The notes under the pieces are model-generated. The model saw only the letters and a list, made by a program, of their open reading frames with translations, was not told where the DNA came from and did no database searches. DNA of 32,410 nt from Pseudomonadota bacterium (GTDB lineage: Bacteria > Pseudomonadota > Gammaproteobacteria > Burkholderiales > Burkholderiaceae_C). Positions 22,198 to 29,681 of the stretch are shown here, piece after piece; position 1 is the first letter of the stretch; every line of letters begins with the position of its first letter. The position numbers were made by a program, and so were the translations under genes. Location of the stretch: contig JAKOYD010000145.1 of assembly GCA_029780695.1 (NCBI GenBank), positions 1 to 32,410 of the forward strand, read 5' to 3'.

Positions 22198-23301
22198 TTA
22201 TCGTTCGTCGAACGACACCGTCAGCTTGTCGGTCACCGGCCGTGCCTGGCAGCTCAGCACGAAGCCCTGCGCCATTTCTTCCTTTTCGAGCGTGAAATTC
22301 TTGTCCATGCTGACCGCGCCGTCCAGCACCTTGGCGCGGCAGGTGCAGCACACGCCGCCCTTGCACGAATAGGGCAGGTCCAGGCCCGCGGCCAACGCCA
22401 CGTCCAGCACGTGCTGGTCGGTGCGCATGGCCAACTCGTGCGTTTTGCCGTCGATCTTGATCTTCAGCTCGACCTGGCCGACAGGCGCTTCGGGGTCGGG
22501 CTGCTCGACGGCGGCGCGGCGCATTTCGGGGCTCAACTCTTCCAGGCGCGGCGAGGTGAAGCGCTCGGTGTAGATGCGGTCTTCAGGCACGCCGGCACCC
22601 TTCAGCGCGGCCTCGACGGCCTCGATCATGGCCTCGGGGCCGCACACGAACACCTCGTCCATGCTCTTGGCGGGCAACAGCGTGTCGATCAGTTGCTGCA
22701 CCTTCGGTCCGTCAATGCGGCCTTCGAGCATCGGCACTTCCTGCGCCTGGCGCGACAGGATGTGGATCAGCGTCAAGCGGTTCTTGTACTTGTCCTTCAG
22801 GTCTTGCAGCGCTTCGTTGAACATCACGCTGCTCATGCGGCGGTTGCCGTAGACCAGCGTGAACTTGGCGGTGTCGCTTTCCTCCATCGTGCTGGCGATG
22901 ATGCTCAGGATCGGCGTGATGCCCGAGCCCGCCGCAAAGCCCACGCGGTGCAGCGCGCGCGGCTTCTTGATCGTGAAGCGCCCGTCGGGCGGCATCACGG
23001 CCAACCGGTCGCCGGCTTTCAGCTGCGTCGCGGCCCAGTTGGAAAACACGCCGCCCTCCATCGGGCGAATGCCGACTTCAAGTTCGCGCGCCTTGCTGTA
23101 TCGGCTCTTGGTGCTACAAATAGAATAGTTACGGCGCACGTCCTGGCCGTCGATGAGGCCGCGCAGCGTGAGGAACTGGCCGGGCTCGAAGACGAAGCTG
23201 TCCTGCAGTTCGGCCGGCACCGCGAAGGTGATGGCGACCGAGCCGGCGGCTTCGGGGTTGACGCGGGCGACGGTGAGATCGTGAAAGCGCGGGGCGGACA
23301 T
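22198..23301 (-). CDS. paaE: 1,2-phenylacetyl-CoA epoxidase reductase subunit PaaE
   Basis: 367 residues. An FAD-binding ferredoxin-reductase domain comes first (RRNYSICS for FAD, GFAAGSGITPI for NAD(P)H, FVCGPEAMI at the end of the reductase). A C-terminal plant-type 2Fe-2S ferredoxin domain follows, with SCKGGVCCTCRAKV and a fourth Cys in FVLSCQARP. It passes electrons from NADPH to the diiron oxygenase PaaAC. It is the last gene of paaABCDE, about 10 bp after paaD, and a terminator follows. A short stretch at 23114-23138 resembles part of an R1 repeat within the gene. Confidence 0.96.
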   Translation of the reverse strand: MSAPRFHDLTVARVNPEAAGSVAITFAVPAELQDSFVFEPGQFLTLRGLIDGQDVRRNYSICSTKSRYSKARELEVGIRPMEGGVFSNWAATQLKAGDRLAVMPPDGRFTIKKPRALHRVGFAAGSGITPILSIIASTMEESDTAKFTLVYGNRRMSSVMFNEALQDLKDKYKNRLTLIHILSRQAQEVPMLEGRIDGPKVQQLIDTLLPAKSMDEVFVCGPEAMIEAVEAALKGAGVPEDRIYTERFTSPRLEELSPEMRRAAVEQPDPEAPVGQVELKIKIDGKTHELAMRTDQHVLDVALAAGLDLPYSCKGGVCCTCRAKVLDGAVSMDKNFTLEKEEMAQGFVLSCQARPVTDKLTVSFDER

Positions 23302-23311
23302 GGGGTCGTCT

Positions 23312-23881
23312 CTAGATGTTTTTGAAGTGGTCGAAGGGTTCCAGGCAATCCAGGCAGCGGTACAGCGCCTTGCAAGCCGTGGAGCCGAAATGCGAGGTTT
23401 CGGTGGTGTTGGCCGAGCCGCACTGGGGGCAGTGCACGGTAGGTCGATTCTTGGCGCCGGATTGGGACGCGAACTGGATCACGGCCGCGCCGGCCGCGCC
23501 GCCGACGTGGGGCGGCGCGATGCCGTAGGCGCGCAGCTTGTCGCGCGCCTCGGGCGTCATCCAGTCGGTCGTCCAGGCGGGCGCCAGTTGCGTGACCACG
23601 CGCCCCGCCACGCCTTCACGGCGCAGCGTGGCGACGATGTCGTCCGCGATCTGCTCCATCGCCGGGCAGCCACTGTAGGTGGGGGTGATGACCACCTCGA
23701 CCTGGCCGTCGGCGCCGCGCCGCAGCGCGCGCAGGATGCCCATCTCTTGCAGGGTGACGACGGGAATCTCCGGGTCGGTGAGTTGGTCGAGCGCGCGCCA
23801 GAGGCTGGCGAACTCCGAGTCTTGCTCCCCCGCGTTCTGTGAGAGGGACGGGGTGAGGGCGCAGGTGGTGGATGTGGACAC
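23312..23881 (-). CDS. paaD: Phenylacetyl-CoA epoxidase accessory protein PaaD (PaaJ)
   Basis: About 189 residues. A DUF59/MIP18-like domain (LTDPEIPVVTLQEMGIL, TPTYSGCPAMEQIADDI) is followed by a C-terminal zinc-ribbon-like tail (CPQCGS, then CKALYRCLDC). PaaD is needed for epoxidase activity, probably for iron-sulfur or diiron maturation. The family domain begins near residue 25. The preceding codons (about ALTPSLSQNAGEQD) are translated from an R2 REP unit. I chose GTG at 23881, which has AAGGG 7 nt upstream; GTG at 23896 is an alternative. Both lie between the two units of the REP cluster, so the native start may have been replaced. Confidence 0.9.
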   Translation of the reverse strand: MSTSTTCALTPSLSQNAGEQDSEFASLWRALDQLTDPEIPVVTLQEMGILRALRRGADGQVEVVITPTYSGCPAMEQIADDIVATLRREGVAGRVVTQLAPAWTTDWMTPEARDKLRAYGIAPPHVGGAAGAAVIQFASQSGAKNRPTVHCPQCGSANTTETSHFGSTACKALYRCLDCLEPFDHFKNI

Positions 23882-23927
23882 GTCGCTGCCCTTCACCCCA
23901 GCCCTCTCCGCAGAGGGGCGAGGGAGT
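23825..23927. repeat. R2 REP pair between paaC and paaD, covering the paaD 5' end
   Basis: GCTCCCCCGCGTTCTGTGAG with AGGGACGGGGTGAGGG (23825-23860) is followed by the oppositely oriented CCTTCACCCCAGCCCTCTCC with AGAGGGGCGAGGGAG (23890-23927). It is the same pair layout as in uvrA. One unit is within the paaD reading frame, the other in the paaC-paaD gap. Confidence 0.8.
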
Positions 23928-23948
23928 GGGTACCCAACGCGCGTGGAT

Positions 23949-24791
23949 TCACCACACCGCCCCCGGATGCTGTCGCGCCAGGCTCTGCATTTCGCCCAGC
24001 AGGTAGCCCAAGTGCTCGGAATGTACGCCGGTCTTGCCGCGGTGCACGTAGCCCTTGACCGGCGCGGGTCGTGTCAGCGTGGCTTCGGCGATGGCGTCGC
24101 TGACGAGCGCATCCCATTCGCCGCGCAGCGAAGCGACTTCGACGCCGGTGGCGTTGTCGGCCACGGCCGATTCAAGCGCGCTGGCGGTCCAGAATTCCTC
24201 GGTGAACGGCAGCAGCCAGTCCAGCGCGGCCTGCGTGCGGCGCTTCGATTCGTCGGTGCCGTCGCCCAGGCGCACCAGCCAGTCGCGCGAATGGCGCAGG
24301 TGGTAGCGCACTTCCTTCAGGCTCTTGGCGGCAATGGCGGCCAGCTGCGCGTCGGTGGACTGCGACAGGCGCTCCCACACCAGCACCATCAGCGCGCTGT
24401 AGAGGAAGTTGCGCACGATGGTGGTGGACCAATCGCGGTCACCCACGCCGGAGGGCACCAGCGGGGCGCTGTGCGGCAGTTCCAGCAGCACGTAGTTGCG
24501 GAAGTCGGGCACGTCGCGGAAGTAAGCCAGCGTGTCCTCGGTGATGGCGCCGGCCGGCCATGCCGCGCTGCGCGGCGCGCGCACGTCGGCATTCATGCGT
24601 TCGGCCGCGTACTGGTACAGCAGGCGCGCTTGGCCGATCAGATCGAGGCTGTTGTTGGCCATGGCCATGTCTTCCTCGATGACGGGCGCGTGCCCGCACC
24701 ATTCGGCATTGCGCTGGCCCAGCACCACGGCGTTGTCGGCCAGGTGCAGCAGGTATTCGACGGGCGCGTGGGTGTTGACGCGGGCGTCCAT
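23949..24791 (-). CDS. paaC: 1,2-phenylacetyl-CoA epoxidase structural subunit PaaC
   Basis: 280 residues with a ferritin-like four-helix fold. Family stretches include HLADNAVVLGQRNAEWCGHAP, EEDMAMANNSLDLIGQARLL, FRNYVLLELP and SLKEVRYHLRHSRDWLVRLG. PaaC pairs with the catalytic PaaA in a heterodimer and lacks its own functional diiron centre in characterised systems. The start ATG immediately abuts the paaB stop with no gap. The 67-bp interval to paaD is occupied mainly by an R2 repeat. Confidence 0.96.
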   Translation of the reverse strand: MDARVNTHAPVEYLLHLADNAVVLGQRNAEWCGHAPVIEEDMAMANNSLDLIGQARLLYQYAAERMNADVRAPRSAAWPAGAITEDTLAYFRDVPDFRNYVLLELPHSAPLVPSGVGDRDWSTTIVRNFLYSALMVLVWERLSQSTDAQLAAIAAKSLKEVRYHLRHSRDWLVRLGDGTDESKRRTQAALDWLLPFTEEFWTASALESAVADNATGVEVASLRGEWDALVSDAIAEATLTRPAPVKGYVHRGKTGVHSEHLGYLLGEMQSLARQHPGAVW

Positions 24792-25091
24792 TTACATGTG
24801 CCCCACTTCTTCAGGAATGTCGTAGAACGTCGGGTGGCGATAGATCTTGTCGCTGGCCGGCTCGAACAGCTGGTCCTTGTCGTCCGGGTCGCTGGCGGCG
24901 ATCAGGTGCGAGGGCATGACCCAGATGCTGACGCCTTCCTGCCGGCGCGTGTAGACGTCGCGCGCCATTTGCAGCGCGTGCTGCGCGTCGCTGGCGTGCA
25001 GGCTACCGCAGTGCTTGTGCTCCAGACCTTGCTTGCTGCGGACAAAGACTTCCCACAGGGGCCAGTCTTTCATTGCGGGGGTGGTGGACAT
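24792..25091 (-). CDS. paaB: 1,2-phenylacetyl-CoA epoxidase subunit PaaB
   Basis: A 99-residue small subunit, recognisable from WPLWEVFVRSKQGLEHKHCGSLHA and the C-terminal RHPTFYDIPEEVGHM. In the known complex PaaB bridges two PaaAC heterodimers. ATG at 25091 is preceded by a TTGGAGAGAG ribosome site; the longer open frame upstream is intergenic. It follows paaA after 124 bp, an unusually large gap that contains another repeat. Confidence 0.95.
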   Translation of the reverse strand: MSTTPAMKDWPLWEVFVRSKQGLEHKHCGSLHASDAQHALQMARDVYTRRQEGVSIWVMPSHLIAASDPDDKDQLFEPASDKIYRHPTFYDIPEEVGHM

Positions 25092-25154
25092 GATGGTCTC
25101 TCTCCAAAGGAATTTTTTTGTCGCTGGGTTGGCCAAAGGCGTGGCCCAGCGGTT

Positions 25155-25201
25155 GGGGGGCATCCCGGCGGGGCTTCGCTGCGCTCTACCCAGCCTACGG
25201 G
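25155..25201 (-). repeat. Repeat with TGGGTAGAGCGCAGCGAA-like core (family R4) between paaA and paaB
   Basis: The minus strand reads CCGTAGGCTGGGTAGAGCGC, then AGCGAAGCCCCGCC. GTAGG-TGGG-AG-GCGCAGCGAA-CCC is a dispersed sequence that I recognise from intergenic regions of many proteobacteria. Here it sits inside the paa operon and accounts for the long paaA-paaB gap. Only one copy is present in this window. Confidence 0.55.
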
Positions 25202-25215
25202 CGTGGCAAGTCAGA

Positions 25216-26244
25216 TCAGGCAGCGGCCTTCAGGGCGCGCTGCTTTTGCTTTTCGGCATGCGCCAGCGCCGCTTCGCGCACCCAGGCGCCGTCGTTGTGC
25301 GCCTTCACGCGCGTGGCCAGGCGCTCCTTGTTCATGGGGCCGTGGCCATTGACGGTTTGCCAGAACTCGTCCCAGTCGATCTCGCCGTGGTCGTAGTGGC
25401 CGCGTTCTTCGTTCCACTTCAGGTCGGGGTCGGGCAGGGTCACGCCCAGCACGTTGGCTTGCGGCACCGTGGCGTCGATGAACTTCTGGCGCAGGTCGTC
25501 GTTGCTGATGCGCTTGATGCCCCACTTCATGCCGTCGCTGGAGTGCATGCTGTCCTTGTCCGACGGGCCGAACATGGCCAGGCACTTCCACCACGTGCGG
25601 TTGACGGCGTCCTGCACCATGTCGCGCTGCGCCTGGTTGCCGCGCATCATGACCAGCAGCGCCTCGTAGCCCTGGCGTTGGTGGAAGGATTCTTCCTTGC
25701 ACACGCGCACCATGGCGCGCGCATACGGGCCGTAGCTGCAGCGGCACAGCGGGATCTGGTTCATGATCGCCGCGCCATCCACCAGCCAGCCGATCACGCC
25801 CACATCCGCCCAGTTCAGCGTGGGGTAGTTGAAGATGCTGCTGTACTTGGCCTTGCCCGAGTGCAGCGCGTCCAGCATTGCGTCGCGGCCGGTGCCCAGC
25901 GTTTCGGCGGCGCTGTACAGGTACAGGCCGTGGCCGCCTTCGTCCTGCACCTTGGCGATCAGGATGCACTTGCGCTTGAGGCTGGGCGCGCGGCTGATCC
26001 AGTTGCCTTCGGGCAGCATGCCAACGATTTCAGAGTGCGCGTGCTGGCTGATCTGACGCACCAGCGTCTTGCGGTAGGCGTCGGGCATCCAGTCGCGCGG
26101 CTCGATGCGGCCGTCGGCGTCGATGCGGGCCTGAAACTGCGCCAGCAGCTTGGCTTCGGCCTCGCTCAGGGGCTTGGCCACCGGTTTCAGGCTGGCCGCC
26201 TTGCCGTCGGCGGCGTCGGGCACGGAAAGGGCTTGGGTATACAT
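25216..26244 (-). CDS. paaA: 1,2-phenylacetyl-CoA epoxidase catalytic subunit PaaA
   Basis: A 342-residue diiron oxygenase subunit that epoxidises the aromatic ring of phenylacetyl-CoA, the committed step of phenylacetate breakdown. Diiron ligand motifs are visible as KVQDEGGHG (Glu and His) and [11 protein letters not shown] (Glu, Glu and His). Other family stretches are [18 protein letters not shown] and [20 protein letters not shown]. It is somewhat longer than the roughly 310-residue E. coli protein at the N-terminus. ATG at 26244 follows an AGGAGAC site. It is the first gene of paaABCDE, with a palindromic operator about 80 bp upstream. Confidence 0.97.
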   Translation of the reverse strand: MYTQALSVPDAADGKAASLKPVAKPLSEAEAKLLAQFQARIDADGRIEPRDWMPDAYRKTLVRQISQHAHSEIVGMLPEGNWISRAPSLKRKCILIAKVQDEGGHGLYLYSAAETLGTGRDAMLDALHSGKAKYSSIFNYPTLNWADVGVIGWLVDGAAIMNQIPLCRCSYGPYARAMVRVCKEESFHQRQGYEALLVMMRGNQAQRDMVQDAVNRTWWKCLAMFGPSDKDSMHSSDGMKWGIKRISNDDLRQKFIDATVPQANVLGVTLPDPDLKWNEERGHYDHGEIDWDEFWQTVNGHGPMNKERLATRVKAHNDGAWVREAALAHAEKQKQRALKAAA

Positions 26245-26322
26245 GCGCGTTTGTCTCCTGTCAGCGCTGCGCGCACGGGGCGGCGCACGCGCAAAAAAAG
26301 CGGTCGAGCAGCAAGTATAGTG

Positions 26323-26350
26323 AATTAACCGACCGAGCGGTCGGTTAATT
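26323..26350. promoter_or_regulatory. 28-bp perfect palindrome, predicted TetR-type (PaaR) operator
   Basis: AATTAACCGACCG (26323-26335) and CGGTCGGTTAATT (26338-26350) are perfect 13-bp inverted arms around a 2-bp centre. On the minus strand the palindrome is followed by CACTATACTTG, a likely -10 (TATACT), so a bound repressor would block the paaA promoter. ACCGACCG-type sites are typical of TetR regulators, and a TetR-family PaaR controls paa genes in several betaproteobacteria. The regulator is not in this window. Confidence 0.75.
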
Positions 26351-26397
26351 TTTGATCGCAGAATCAGGGATTACCCGAGCGCGCCCGGGCGGGGCAT

Positions 26398-27366
26398 TCA
26401 GGCTCGGGCGGCGCCGGCTTCGACGCTCCAGGCGGCGCCGCGGCCCCGGCTTTCGCGCAAGGTGTTCAGCACGGGTGGCAGCGCGTCGTCCAGCACCGCC
26501 TTCAGAGTGTGCGGCGGGTTGATGACGAACATGCCGCTGGCCGTCAGGCCGCCGCCGTCGGCCGCCGCGCCGATGTGCAGCGTGGCGTCCAGCCAGGCGC
26601 GGCCGGCCTGCTGGGTCAGCGTGCGCAGGCGGCGCGGCAGGCCATGGGCTTCGGGGCGCGGGATGATGGGGTACCAGACGAGGTACACGCCGGTGGCAAA
26701 GCGCTTGAGCGCATCCTGCACGGCCTCGGCCACCTTGGCGTAGTCGCTCTTGATTTCGTAGCTGGGATCGATCAGCACCAGCGCGCGGCGCGAGCCGCCC
26801 GCCGCTGGCGGGGGCGGCAGCAGCGCCTTCAGGCCGGCCAAGCCGTCCTGGCGGGTCATCGTGACCTGGCGGCCGGCATCGAGCTGGTCGATGTGCGCCC
26901 GCAGCGCCTGCGCGTCGGTGGGGTGCAGCTCGAACAGCTTGAGGCGGTCGTGCACCGCGGCGCGGTCGGGCTCGGTCATCAGCGCGTGCATCAGCAGAGG
27001 CGAGCCGGGGTAGACGCGCCACGCGCCGCGCGCGGCCGGGTTGAAGCGGGCGACGACCTCGAGATAATCCGCCAACGCTTCATTTTGCATAGCGCCTTGC
27101 GCAGAACTGGCGGGCGCTAGCGCCGTTTTTAATCTGTGATCGGACGGCGCTGGCGTGGCCTGCAGCCGGGCGATGCCTTCGCCCGCTTCGCCCGACGTTT
27201 GCGCGGCGTCGCTGTCCAGCCGGTAGATGCCGGCGCCGGCGTGGGTGTCCACCAGCAGCAGCGGGGTCGGCTTGCGCATCAGGTGCCGCAGCGTCGCCAG
27301 CAGCGTCAGGTGCTTGAGCACGTCGGCATGGTTGCCGGCGTGGAAGGCGTGGCGATAACTGAACAT
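26398..27366 (-). CDS. rlmJ: 23S rRNA (adenine-2030-N6)-methyltransferase RlmJ
   Basis: 322 residues. The protein starts MFSYRHAFHAGNHADVLKHL, typical of RlmJ, with SAM-binding LLLVDTHAGAGIY, the N6-methyltransferase catalytic motif IDPSYE (DPPYE in E. coli), and GVYLVWYPI and MFVINPPHTL near the end. It methylates A2030 of 23S rRNA. ATG at 27366 was chosen because the upstream frame is antisense to rplM and rpsI. Residues around PSDHRLKTALAPASSAQGAM come from an R1 repeat and make it longer than the roughly 280-residue E. coli protein. It is divergent from the rplM promoter. Confidence 0.94.
   Translation of the reverse strand: MFSYRHAFHAGNHADVLKHLTLLATLRHLMRKPTPLLLVDTHAGAGIYRLDSDAAQTSGEAGEGIARLQATPAPSDHRLKTALAPASSAQGAMQNEALADYLEVVARFNPAARGAWRVYPGSPLLMHALMTEPDRAAVHDRLKLFELHPTDAQALRAHIDQLDAGRQVTMTRQDGLAGLKALLPPPPAAGGSRRALVLIDPSYEIKSDYAKVAEAVQDALKRFATGVYLVWYPIIPRPEAHGLPRRLRTLTQQAGRAWLDATLHIGAAADGGGLTASGMFVINPPHTLKAVLDDALPPVLNTLRESRGRGAAWSVEAGAARA
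27075..27137 (+). repeat. R1 repeat copy inside rlmJ (antisense orientation)
   Basis: The plus strand reads GCTTCATTTTGCATAGCGCC, then TTGCGCAGAACTGGCGGGCG, then CTAGCGCCGTTTTTAATC. This is the R1 order: GCTTC, ATT, ATAGC, TTGCGC, GCGCTAG, GTTTTTAAT. It is translated on the minus strand without interrupting the gene. Confidence 0.65.
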
Positions 27367-27456
27367 GCGCCGATGGTAGCGGGCCGCGAGGGGCAGGGTG
27401 GCGGCGCGCGCGGGCGGCCAGGCGCCGGCCCGCTGGGCTGCCCGGTGCAGGCGCCC

Positions 27457-27486
27457 TTGCCAGGGCTGGCGCCGCCCGGTTAGAAT
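27457..27486 (+). promoter_or_regulatory. Promoter of rplM-rpsI
   Basis: TTGCCA (27457-27462), an 18-bp spacer and TAGAAT (27481-27486). The predicted transcript has a leader of about 120 nt before the rplM start. Confidence 0.75.
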
Positions 27487-27492
27487 CAAAGG

Positions 27493-27615
27493 CTTTGCAG
27501 CGCAAATGTGACCCCGCGGCAAGAAGCAGTACACCCCACCTAAGAGGCTCCCGTCACAAGAGGAGCACCGACCGTGGAAAAGGGTCCGCCAAACCATCCT
27601 TTCTAGGTAAAACTC
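27493..27615 (+). promoter_or_regulatory. Long rplM 5' leader
   Basis: About 120 nt between the predicted start of transcription and the rplM ATG. It holds small stems such as GCTCC (27547-27551) with GGAGC (27562-27566) and GACC (27570-27573) with GGTC (27583-27586). It may hold an L13 autoregulatory structure, but I recognise no defined motif. Confidence 0.4.
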
Positions 27616-28044
27616 ATGAAAACGTTCAGCGCCAAGCCTGCTGACGTGACGCACGAGTGGTTTGTGATTGACGCCACCGACAAGGTGCTCGGACGGGTAG
27701 CCAGCGAAGTTGCCCTCCGTCTGCGCGGCAAACACAAGGCCATTTACACGCCTCACGTCGATACCGGCGACTTCATTGTCGTCGTCAACGCTTCCAAGCT
27801 CCGCGTCACCGGCGCGAAGGAGCTCGACAAGAAGTACTACCGCCACACCGGCTACCCGGGCGGCATCCGCGAAACCAACTTCCGCGACCTGCAGGCCAAG
27901 CATCCCGGCCGCGCGCTGGAGAAGGCCGTCAAGGGCATGCTGCCCAAGGGCCCGCTGGGTTACGCCATGATCAAGAAGCTGAAGGTCTACGGCGGCGCGG
28001 AACATCCGCACTCTGCCCAGCAGCCCAAGGCACTGGAAGTCTGA
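27616..28044 (+). CDS. rplM: 50S ribosomal protein L13
   Basis: 142 residues, the usual bacterial length. Family stretches are [63 protein letters not shown] and [20 protein letters not shown]. It is part of the large ribosomal subunit and is needed early in 50S assembly. It is always paired with rpsI, which follows after 10 bp. The weak TAGGTAA ribosome site upstream may reflect translational control through the leader. Confidence 0.98.
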   Translation: MKTFSAKPADVTHEWFVIDATDKVLGRVASEVALRLRGKHKAIYTPHVDTGDFIVVVNASKLRVTGAKELDKKYYRHTGYPGGIRETNFRDLQAKHPGRALEKAVKGMLPKGPLGYAMIKKLKVYGGAEHPHSAQQPKALEV

Positions 28045-28054
28045 GGAGCCGCAA

Positions 28055-28447
28055 ATGATTGGTGAATGGAACAATGGCACCGGCCGTCGCAAATCCAGCG
28101 TCGCCCGCGTGTTTCTGAAAAAGGGCTCCGGCAAGATCACGGTCAACGGCAAGCCGATCGAACAGTTCTTCGGTCGCCAGACCTCGATCATGATCTGCAC
28201 GCAGCCGCTGGTGCTGACCGAGAACGTCGAAGCCTTCGACATCCAGGTCAACGTGCATGGCGGCGGCGAATCCGGCCAGGCCGGCGCGGTGCGCCACGGC
28301 ATCACCCGTGCCCTGATCGACTACGACGCAAACCTCAAGCCCACGCTGTCGGCTGCCGGTTACGTGACCCGCGACGCCCGCGAGGTCGAGCGCAAGAAGG
28401 TCGGTCTGCACTCCGCCCGTCGCCGCAAGCAGTTCAGCAAGCGCTGA
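28055..28447 (+). CDS. rpsI: 30S ribosomal protein S9
   Basis: 130 residues, full length. Landmarks are [19 protein letters not shown] near the start, [19 protein letters not shown] in the middle, and the very basic C-terminal tail [14 protein letters not shown] segment ending RRRKQFSKR, which contacts tRNA in the P site. ATG follows a GAGGAG ribosome site. It is co-transcribed with rplM, and a strong terminator lies 30 bp downstream. Confidence 0.98.
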   Translation: MIGEWNNGTGRRKSSVARVFLKKGSGKITVNGKPIEQFFGRQTSIMICTQPLVLTENVEAFDIQVNVHGGGESGQAGAVRHGITRALIDYDANLKPTLSAAGYVTRDAREVERKKVGLHSARRRKQFSKR

Positions 28448-28476
28448 TCGCTGCCTTGCCCCACGGCGGCACCCAG

Positions 28477-28515
28477 GGCCGTGCAAGCTTTCCGGCTTGC
28501 ACGGCCTTGTTGTTT
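28477..28515 (+). terminator. Rho-independent terminator after rpsI
   Basis: An 11-bp perfect stem, GGCCGTGCAAG (28477-28487) and CTTGCACGGCC (28496-28506), with an 8-nt loop, followed by TTGTTGTTTG. Confidence 0.85.
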
Positions 28516-28596
28516 GCGGCGCGTGCTGACACGGTGCGCCAGCGCGGTCGTGGTAGAACATCGCATGCACCGCACACAACCCTAGGAGCGCACGCC

Positions 28597-29097
28597 ATGC
28601 TGGGACTCAAGAAGCAGCTTTCCGTCAAGAGCATCATCGGGCCGGGCATGCGGGTGGACGGGCCGGTGGACTTCCAGGACGGCCTGCAGATCGACGGCAC
28701 GGTGCTCGGCGACGTCAAGGCCAACCCCGACCAGCCCAGCCTGCTGGTGATCACCGAAACCGGTTCGGTGCAGGGCGCCATCCGCGCCGACCACGTGGTC
28801 ATCGGCGGCTCGGTGGTGGGCCCGGTGCAGGCGGCCGAGTTGCTCGAACTGCAGTCCAAGGCCCGGGTCGAGGGCGACGTGCAGTACAAGGCGCTGGAGA
28901 TGCAGCAGGGCGCGGTGATCGCCGGCCAGCTGCGGCCGCAGCTCACCCCGCCGCCTGCACAGGCCACGCGCGCACCCGCGGCCCGTGCGGAGCCGACCGA
29001 GCCCTCGCTCGAGCCCGAGCCGGTGCCCGAGCTGCGCGAGCCCACGCTGGAGCCCGAACCGGAACCCCAGGCCAAGCGCGATACCCGACTGTTTTGA
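28597..29097 (+). CDS. Bactofilin-type polymer-forming cytoskeletal protein
   Basis: 166 residues. The bactofilin (DUF583) beta-helix spans about residues 12-115, with repeating short strands: [78 protein letters not shown]. Bactofilins polymerise without nucleotide and organise cell-shape or envelope enzymes. After the core comes a Pro/Glu-rich disordered tail with [22 protein letters not shown] repeats and a short basic end. ATG at 28597 follows a TAGGAGCG ribosome site. Neighbouring erpA and the M23 peptidase may be functionally relevant, since bactofilins often sit beside M23 peptidases. Confidence 0.92.
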   Translation: MLGLKKQLSVKSIIGPGMRVDGPVDFQDGLQIDGTVLGDVKANPDQPSLLVITETGSVQGAIRADHVVIGGSVVGPVQAAELLELQSKARVEGDVQYKALEMQQGAVIAGQLRPQLTPPPAQATRAPAARAEPTEPSLEPEPVPELREPTLEPEPEPQAKRDTRLF

Positions 29098-29103
29098 TAT
29101 ACT
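29098..29103 (+). promoter_or_regulatory. -10 element of erpA
   Basis: TATACT immediately after the bactofilin stop codon, about 29 bp before the erpA start, gives a possible separate erpA promoter. No good -35 was seen. Confidence 0.45.
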
Positions 29104-29131
29104 ATTGAGATCGATCCTACAGGAGTGCGTC

Positions 29132-29503
29132 ATGAGCGCCGTCGCAGAGAACGTCCAGACCCAGATGCCCGATCCCATCGTCTTCACCGACAGCGCGGCC
29201 GCCAAGGTGGCCGACCTGATCGCCGAGGAAGGCAACCCCGACCTGAAGCTGCGCGTGTTCGTGCAGGGCGGCGGCTGCTCGGGTTTCCAGTACGGCTTCA
29301 CCTTCGACGAGATCGCCAACGACGACGACACCACCATGACCAAGAATGGTGTCTCGCTGCTGATCGACGCCATGAGCTACCAGTACCTGGTGGGCGCCGA
29401 GATCGACTACAAGGAAGACCTTCAGGGGGCGCAGTTCGTCATCAAGAACCCGAACGCCACCACCACCTGCGGCTGCGGTTCGTCGTTCTCCGTGGCCGAG
29501 TAG
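29132..29503 (+). CDS. erpA: Iron-sulfur cluster insertion protein ErpA (A-type carrier)
   Basis: 123 residues of the IscA/HesB family. The three cluster-binding cysteines are in [10 protein letters not shown] and in the C-terminal CGCGSSFSV. Other family marks are [13 protein letters not shown] and [31 protein letters not shown]. ErpA delivers 4Fe-4S clusters to target enzymes. ATG at 29132 follows AGGAG at 29121-29125. The open frame upstream overlaps the bactofilin tail and is not used. Confidence 0.96.
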   Translation: MSAVAENVQTQMPDPIVFTDSAAAKVADLIAEEGNPDLKLRVFVQGGGCSGFQYGFTFDEIANDDDTTMTKNGVSLLIDAMSYQYLVGAEIDYKEDLQGAQFVIKNPNATTTCGCGSSFSVAE

Positions 29504-29525
29504 GCGGCCCGCTGACGATCAGACC

Positions 29526-29590
29526 AAAAGCTATCAAAACAAGAGCTTCCTGCGCCCGCTGCGTGCCGGCTGTAGCCTGATTTGATCAAG
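29526..29590 (+). repeat. R1 repeat copy after erpA
   Basis: The fullest R1 copy in the window: AAAAGCTATCAAAACAAGAG, then CTTCCTGCGCCCGCTGCGTG, then CCGGCTGTAGCCTGATTTGA. It shows the GCTATCAAAA-AGAGCT lead that other copies have only in part, then the GCGC half and the GCCTGATTTGATCAAG end. Confidence 0.8.
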
Positions 29591-29614
29591 AAAACCTGCC
29601 TGGCGCAGGGCACA

Positions 29615-29643
29615 AAAAAGCCGGCTTTGAAAGCCGGCTTTTT
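29615..29643. terminator. Strong bidirectional terminator between erpA and the M23 peptidase
   Basis: AAAAAGCCGGCTT (29615-29627) and AAGCCGGCTTTTT (29631-29643) form 13-bp perfect arms around a TGA loop. Both strands end in a T-run, so it serves the two convergent genes. Confidence 0.9.
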
Positions 29644-29681
29644 GTTGGCAAGACCACGCCGCGGGCGCTGCCCGCGCGGCC

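Noticed and set aside
23114..23138. Ninth R1 repeat copy inside paaE
   Set aside because: Only GCTACAAATAGAATAG-like similarity is present and the GCGC half is not convincing. Conserved PaaE residues (RRNYSICS) span it, so it was not counted.
27367..28305. Upstream extension of rlmJ on the minus strand
   Set aside because: The frame stays open across rplM and rpsI on the opposite strand, but RlmJ family sequence begins at the ATG at 27366.
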